From Steromphala cineraria (lineage: Eukaryota; Mollusca; Gastropoda; Trochida; Trochidae), in contig OU744720.1 of the NCBI GenBank assembly GCA_916613615.1, positions 73,249,338 through 73,313,337 of the forward strand: a DNA stretch of 64,000 nucleotides. Reading direction: 5' to 3'. Shown piece by piece: positions 56,680-64,000 of this stretch. Both the position numbers and the translations under genes were made by a program. Position 1 is the first letter of the stretch; every line of letters begins with the position of its first letter. The notes under the pieces are model-generated. The model saw nothing but the letters and a program-made list of their open reading frames with translations. It made no database searches and was not told where the DNA came from.

Positions 56680-59600
56680 TTTTAATATGCATTCTATTAA
56701 AATAGCAAATCGAAAGACCGTTCTTTGCCCATAAAAATCGAAATGTCAAAACAGTCGATTCGTTCTGATTGTAAATGATAATTTGTAAAGCATTTTAACA
56801 TTTATGTGAATTCGTTTACATGCTGTATTGCAAATTGTAATGTAATACAATGAAATTTTGCAGATAGTATTCGTTACATTGCTTGAGTAAAGGTGGATTA
56901 AAAGGATTTGTTTTGTGGTGATAACAGAAATACAATGAGTGACAATTGAAAATCAATACAATAAACGTATTATAGAAACTGAATACTTAAGAAAAAATGT
57001 AAGAATCAATTATAGTTTCGTAATACGTATACCTATACACGGCGAGGTATGCCATTCATGAATGATACCATCAAATGTTTTAGTAAATTATATGGATTTC
57101 CCCATGTTCACCTATTTTGAAAAACTTCGAGATAATGCGGACAAATAAACTATTTGACACACTGTTTTCAAGTTACTGTGGACCAAACTTACTGTAAAGT
57201 TAGAAGAAATGGTACGAAAATGAAGGTATTCATACATCAGGAAAAAAGCGCAAAAAGCATTTATTTTCTAATATAGTGGGACATGAAACAACTGGTTTGT
57301 GTACTGTATCAATCCCACTATGGGTGAATTGGTCTGGTAGTTCTTACTTGAACTAAATATCTCATTCATTCATTTCCCATGGGACCTAGCTTTTTCATCA
57401 ACTGGGGGAAGGCCTCATCTAATAAACGATTGATAGGACTGCTCGTTTGGTGATGCAGTACGTGCTGAATACGCTTGAAGATGCTAGAAACTCTTGATTA
57501 TTGTTCAATCGAACTCGCCTTTATTGTTTTCAGCTCAATAGAGACTGCAATTTTCAGACCTGGAATCTACAATCATCTCCGCCTCATCTAGGAAATTGTT
57601 ACTTTAAAATGTGTCAAGTCGAATTCTGCACCTTAAAGTGTTATCAAATGCCAGAGAGAGACACTTTTACTTTAAAATGTGTTAAGTCGAATTCTGCACC
57701 TCATAGAATTATAAAATGCCAATTACAATTGAATAATTACTCAGGAAACTGACAATGAAACAATTTGCAGATTTAGAGTATCATTTGTAAGGTATTCTAA
57801 TTGAAATAGACGCTCGAAAGTTTTAAAAATATAATGTTGAACAAAGTGTCCATAATTCTACAATGATACATGTACTTGGGTTAACATCGACATATGCGAA
57901 AAGTCAGGTAATCTCTGTTGTTTGATGTTGTTTTCAATAAATAAATATGTAATATATTTAAAATATCATGTCGAACGGCAGAAGCACTGATCAGTGTTGA
58001 ACCTACCACAATGAGAAAATGGAAACATATATAACATATAGATGCTTGGTCAGAGAATTTGCAATTACAAACTAAGGAAGGTTTATTGTACATGTATCCT
58101 TACAGTTGTTCCCTACATGATATGACAAACAAAAGGAATGTCTATGAAACAGAAAGGTTCAATGCCATTTTGAATATCCCCTAAATTGCTTTATCTACAA
58201 TGTGCTTTAAAGTCCGCATGTGAGGAAGAAAGGTTGACGGTTGTCTGAAACGTGGTTTGTTTTTAAAAAGCTTGTTTGACTGATGTCTTGAAAGACAAAC
58301 GGTCTCTGTCAGTGTTATAAACACATTAATTTTGATGCTGTTGTCTCCTGATTGTTAGATGTGAAACATGACTCTACAGACTCAAAACAAGAGGATAAGT
58401 GAATTGAATAGCCACATAATTTCATTGGTGGTGTGTTATATTCTTCCCAGTTGGCGTTAACTTGAGAAACGTTTCATTAACCATCTGTCTACCACACCTA
58501 TGGGACGTTATCCCTCTTTGTCTTATTAGCTTTTAAGTCAAGGCTGCCCAAGACAGTCATTTGTGGTTAGTTGTGCAGTTAATGGCGTTTGATTTTGTAT
58601 CAAGGGATCATTTCTTAATTTGTAATAATTCAATTGCCTCTTTAGTTATAGTTTTGTTCACATTCGTCCATAATTGACATCTACAAGTAACAAAACAAGA
58701 TATTCTGTAATAAATAGTTGGACCTCATCAGCATGGTGTGTGTGTGGAACATGGTTGAACTTTCAGCAATGCAACGTTATCTTAAAGCAGTTTAAGAAAG
58801 TTCCACTCATTTGCATAGAGTGCTCAAACTATTTCAATAGTGGGCTAGAGCAAGGTCGTAGCAAATGAGTGTACCATGTTATATATATATATTCCCAACC
58901 ATGCTTTATCTAGATGTGCTGGTCATAAACTGGTTGTTTCATTCACAATCATGTCATGGTAATATGTGAAAAAGATAAAAAAATGGAGGAAATAAACGTT
59001 TCAAGTTTATGAAGTCATTGATTAAAACAGATGAGTTGTGGATTCGTGAAAATATAACAATTTCCCATGCTGAGTAATATTCACGTATCTACTCCTTATG
59101 CATTCTCGATTATCTAACACAGACCCACTCTGAGGGAAGGACGATATTTATTATTTGACAGATTGCCTAGACATGATGAGGTTTACTCAATTATAACTAT
59201 ATTGCTTGATATATCAAATTTAAACAATAATATAAAGCAAAATGTGTCGATTTTACAGGACAAAAATCGTCAACATTTTCTACCTGATTTGATGAAACTA
59301 TCTTTTCATGAGTACGGATGCAGTAAGTATGCAGTACTTCATTTATGCAAAAGCCATCAAGAATGGATACAATTCTGGATAATATGAAATCTGTTGTGAA
59401 AGGTTATCAGCGCAATGTCTATTTCTATGAACACATCCAGACAAAATGAATTATCAAAATTCACTTTCGTTCCCATAGAGGGTGCTAGTATCATTTTATG
59501 TTTGTGTGCCTGACAATCACACGTACAGTTACATGACCAAAGAGCATCAACGTGATAGAAATAATCCTTTGGGTAGATGCATTTCCATTTGAATGCTTTA

Positions 59601-61430
59601 AAGCACTTATGTCGTGATGTAGAATACGTGTAGGATTTATTCTAGTAACTGTTGAAAGTATAAGGGGTCATATTATACCTTTCCATATCATACATGTAAG
59701 TGCACATGTAAATGTAAGCTGCAAACGGCTGTAATATGAAATAAAAGGAGTTCAGAATTCACGTTGTACGCACATGTGACAAACCTTACGTTATAATCTA
59801 TTCTGCAACGACATAATGGTGACTGTCATCACATGAGAGCGGGGATACATGTACAACTCGATGTAATTGATAATGATTGAATACTTGATTAAACATATCT
59901 AGAATCTCTCAATTACAGGGAAAACCAAAAATAAGATAAACTAGTTTCTCATATGATGTAAAATACTTATTTTTAATATTTCCACATCCTAAAGGTAGTT
60001 AATCCGTTAGTAAGATGTCTCACTGCTGTGGTGGATATATATTATTACAAACAACTTGTGTTGTAGATGAAAGCTTTTCGTCAAGAAAAATCGTTCAAAG
60101 AGACTCTTTATTTTAAACTTTCATGAAGATAAAATATGATAATGAGCAGATTTTATTCAGTTTAATCAAGGACGTCATGTTTAGTTAAAATCATTCCTTC
60201 TACAACCTTGATTTAAGCTTTAATCGTGATCATATCCTTGCTTGAAATAAACAATTATGTATAAAACATATTGTTTGGTGCTAGGGTATTTTATAAAACT
60301 ATACTTAAGAATATGGTGAAGTTTCCCAGGTAGTAACACACAATGGAACGAATGAATAACAAAATTAAATTCATACATTGATGTATCCAAAATGTGTCTT
60401 TCTGAAGGAAGACTTTAGTCAATCTTACTTACCGTCTCATGCTGACACCCTTAAATAACATTCAAACAAAATGTTTAATTTGGGTCGTATTTAACGACGT
60501 TTTCGTTGGCTATTAAGTTATGAGCTGGAAAGGGCGATAGATGTTACAGATGTCATAGACGTCACCGGTTTTCTATGACTTGAGTAGAAAACGAAGAGTT
60601 CATCTCGATGCGATTTCACAATCATAATTGAATAAATCGTGAATAAACACGAGATGATGAAGATCAACAGTTTAATCATTATACTTTTATTGATCAAATC
60701 AATGTTTCGTGGGGAAAGAAAGAATATACATATCAAAAAAACAGTATGTCTTTGTGTTTATAATCATGTTCATAGTAATATTGTATTACATATATTTTTC
60801 ACTTAAAATATCAAACTTCTACCAGTAATCAGCAATATCGGTTTCTTAATTCAACCTTCAATAAGGTTAATCAAAAATGTATGATCAATGTGTCATCTTG
60901 AGTACAGAGCAGTTCTCAATTATTTTATGTCAATTAAATCGTGACGTCATACTTTAAAAACGCACATGAATGCTTGATTTAAACCTGCATCACACACAGT
61001 CATACAGCCAAAAAGTTGATTTACTTACGAATTAACTTCAATATTTGTTATGTTAATGGAGGTTTATGGAGTTTATGGATTATTAACTTGGATATAATTG
61101 GTTTGATCGTTGTCCATTTTGCAATTATCAGTGTTGTAATAGGTTGCTAACAACCCAAAAGGCATCGTTTTACATGATGATTTTTCCAAATATCAATTTT
61201 TATTGAGCTAAGCTTTTAACTTCTTGTCCGAATATAATGTCGTAGATATAATTATGCAAGGACGAACGACGGACATTTCCATATCCCTTAAAAAACGGCC
61301 TAAAAGAGAGACACACTCTTTAAAAATTGCTGTATTTCAAATCACTTTGCATGGTCGCATCGTTCTCTAGGCAAGTTGTTTAAAAATTGTATAACTTATA
61401 TAACACTGTAAATGATTAAACAGTAACTTA
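56680..61430. other. 4.7 kb with no recognised gene
   Basis: AT-rich. A two-unit ~65-bp tandem duplication (ACTTTAAAATGTGTYAAGTC, then GAATTCTGCACCT) lies at about 57600-57722. A minus frame at 60518-60736 contains a signal-anchor-like LLIFIISCLFTIYSIMIV stretch but no recognisable protein. Nothing else is supported. Confidence 0.35.
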
Positions 61431-61431
61431 A

Positions 61432-61788
61432 AGGGGCAGTAGCACGTTTTTTGACAATTTTATATTTTTAAATTTTCACTGATAATTGGAAGTTAATGCT
61501 TAATGTATTATTTTGATAGTGTCAAAAATCTCTTTACGCAAACCAATCATCTATGGTCAGAGAACGAATAATAGAGATTTACTTTAAATCTATTGGCGGC
61601 CATTTTTGTGTGAACACCTTTAATTCATTTTGTGTAAGAAAAAGGAATGACATGGCTGAACTTTACATTATATATTTGATTTATTACTGCTTCATTTAGT
61701 TTGAATACATTGTCTTTCCATCGGAACCATTAATTTTCATTTTCCTGACATCACCTTATATTCCCCCTAAAAACGTGCTACTGCCCCT
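61432..61788. mobile_element. TTAA-flanked MITE, copy 2
   Basis: Same ends and orientation as copy 1 (AGGGGCAGTAGCACGTTTTT ... ACGTGCTACTGCCCCT), 357 bp, with perfect TTAA at 61428-61431 and 61789-61792. The interior is clearly alignable to copy 1, for example CCTTTAATTCATTTTGTGTA. Confidence 0.88.
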
Positions 61789-61792
61789 TTAA

Positions 61793-62954
61793 AGATTAAT
61801 CTTGAAGTTTCAAATTCAACCTGAACTACATGTATATACATGTACATACATAAAGGATACATTTCAATAGAAATTGAAATTTATTTTATAGCCTTCCAGG
61901 TTTATTAGGATGCCGTTAATCAGAGTACATGTAACATGCATTTGGATTACGGCGGAAATGCAATTATAAATTCAGGACTGCACATCTGGCATATTGACTA
62001 GTGCAAGCCACCGACAGCTGAGAGCATGTTGATGATTGATTTGATTATATGTTCAAGACAAGACGAATATGGAATATTCGTGTTGGTCTGCAGGTATATG
62101 ATGAAATTAGGCCCTTGTATTTGATGTGCCTGGAATAATTATATATATAGTTTTGTTAGAAGTGCACAACTTCGCTAGAAAAAAATAATTCTTAGAATTA
62201 ATCCCTCTCGTATAAAATAACAAAACAAATATAATATAAATTTCAATTTTATTAGTTGCAGAGTGAATTACGCCAACGCATATTATTTTGATTAATAGTT
62301 AGTGGAGTAAATTAGTTTCTACCGTTAAAGTTAGGTTTGACTTAAAAGGACTGAAAGCGAACCTGGTATCATTAGATCAAATTAACCTTCCTATTTCAAG
62401 AAATAAGATGTCTCCGACTGTCTGGTGACTTCGTGTGGATAGGGGACACAATTTAAAACCAGACATTATCATTAAAGTGAGACAGAACGAGTCAATCTTC
62501 CATTAATTAACTGACCTACTGAGGATAAGTTTCGTGTGATTATGAGGTTGCTTAGAATTGTGTGTACTGAACGCAACACGTTTACGTTTTAATTATGTCA
62601 AAAATATAAAATACAAATATTTGATCAAATATTTCAAAGGTTTTTCGAATTTGGTGTGATGATTAAATATGAATTAATCAAAATAGTTTTATGGATACCA
62701 ACGTCTTTATTGATTTCTTGTTGTAATAAATAACATATTGAACTGGAATTGTATTCTAATTATGTTTTCACGTGTTCAGTCGTCATTAATTCAATTAATT
62801 CATATGTTATGACTTTGCTTGTTAGCCAATCATAGTGTCTCATTGATATCTGTTGAAGGAATAGTGTTCAATATCACTAACAAGACAACAAAATGCTAAT
62901 AAAAATGACTTGTTTTATAGTTGAAGATGGTATGATTAATGGTTTAACGACCTT
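61793..62954. other. No gene recognised
   Basis: AT-rich, nothing supported. Confidence 0.35.
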
Positions 62955-63870
62955 TAAAGAAGGCATACAGTTCTGTAGATTCGTGTTCAGGAGCCCCTGT
63001 TGGCATTGAACTTTATGTTTACCCTGTGGCTCCTAATAAGGGCCACGCCCTTAAAACTATTTTCGTTTTCTTCTCGAGAAGCACAATGCCTAGAAAGCTG
63101 AAACCATGACAGCAAACTCCTTGACTAGTGAGAATTATGATTTACAGCTTCGACGACCCTGTGTCTCCTGATAAGGGCCACGCTCTTAAATACTATTTTC
63201 CTTTTATTCTCCAGAAGAATTATACCTAGAAATCAGAAATCTTGAATGCAGACTCCTTGACAAGTGAGGATTATAGTGTATTGCTTTGACGACCCCGTGG
63301 CTCCTAATATGGGCCAGGCCCTTATAACCCATTTTCGTTTTTTCTCCAGAAGCATAATGCCTGGAAGGTTGAAACTTTGTATGTAGACTACTTAACTAGT
63401 GAGGATTATCATTTATGGCCGCGATGACCCCGTGGCTCCTGATAACGGCCACACCCTAACACATTTTTTCGTTTTTTCTCCAGTAACATAATACCTAGAA
63501 AGCTGAAACCTTGACTGTAAACACTTTTCTTTACTAGGGACAATTATAACCTTTGGATCCTGTACCCTGTATCGTCAGTTGTAGAATTGGCAGCCTTCTT
63601 ATTCAAGTGAGGGTCACCCGTTTCACCTTTTTACATTTTCGTTGAATGCATAAGCAATTTTCATCTGTCCAGAGTGATTGACAGTATCTGAAATAACATC
63701 GCCTAAATGCATAATTTTAGTACTGCTGACCCTGGGACCACGGCCTAAAACCTTTTTAAATTTTCTTCTCCATAACCACATGACAAAGAATGCTGTAATG
63801 TTGGGTAGGGACTCTCTACGTAAAGGGGATTCTAAGAGGTATATTTGATGACCTTGTGATCCATATTAAT
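62955..63870 (+). repeat. Degenerate ~140-bp tandem repeat array, second copy
   Basis: Six to seven units with the same blocks as the array at 26130-26960: CTCCTTGACTAGTGAG, GACCCTGTGGCTCCTAATAA, GGGCCACGCCCTTAAAAC, TTTTTCTCCAGAAGCATAAT and GCCTAGAAAGCTGAAACC. Same orientation as the first array, 36 kb away. The array may continue past the window. Confidence 0.85.
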
Positions 63871-64000
63871 GGAGAAACAACATTGTCCATACCCTGAAGC
63901 CAAAGCAAACTTAAATCCTGGCTTCAGAGCCAATGGCTCTATTTTTGTACTTTCTTTAAGATTTGAACGATTATTAAAGCATTGTTTCTAATAAACTAGC

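Noticed and set aside
60518..60736. Secreted or membrane protein on the minus strand
   Set aside because: A hydrophobic start is visible, but in AT-rich DNA this arises easily; there is no family match and no clear splice partner.

Overview
The window looks like nuclear DNA of a lophotrochozoan animal, most likely a bivalve mollusc. The evidence is AT-rich sequence, small exons with GT-AG splice sites in long introns, a molluscan-type nicotinic receptor, a Penelope-like retroelement, tRNA-derived SINE heads, and several elements that pair an (ACGG)n tract with ~170-bp tandem units, as the bivalve 'pearl' elements do. The organism call is inference. I see no operon, prophage, CRISPR array or rRNA.

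The one well-supported host gene runs on the + strand from 3266 to 27696: a nicotinic acetylcholine receptor (Cys-loop) alpha-type subunit. Five coding exons are visible (3266-3414, 7523-7567, 10301-10410, 12916-13451, 27104-27696). Their phases fit together, giving about 476 residues plus a signal-peptide exon that I could not find. The ligand domain has the Cys-loop and the vicinal CC pair. M1-M4 are intact, and the M2 border motif is GEK. The intron between M2 and M3 is 13.65 kb. It holds an apparent nested, disrupted multi-exon gene (15754-20042, +), a hAT-type MITE with a perfect 8-bp target duplication (20440-20823), a possible first exon of an antisense gene (22248-22280, -), two copies of a CRE-bearing repeat, a tRNA-like SINE head and a degenerate ~140-bp repeat array.

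The most unusual structure is at 3401-4680. About 18 tandem units of a ~62-bp repeat each carry a copy of the last ~18 nt of receptor exon 2 plus its 5' splice site. This is a field of decoy splice donors directly behind the true one.

Downstream of the receptor (27.7-64 kb) no intact protein-coding gene was recognised. This part is gene-poor and rich in transposon debris: a 5'-truncated Penelope-like element with a GIY-YIG domain (28.7-29.9 kb, -); two copies of a TTAA-flanked MITE (38.3 and 61.4 kb); a rearranged inverted/direct repeat mosaic (42.3-42.7 kb); pearl-like elements (37.3, 44.8, 45.8, 49.5, 54.9 and 56.2 kb); a decayed hAT-transposase-like gene that still has an intron (49.0-51.9 kb, -); a LINE 3' end (53.9-54.3 kb); and a second array of the repeat family found in the receptor intron (63 kb). 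The remaining stretches are AT-rich DNA in which I see nothing I can support.
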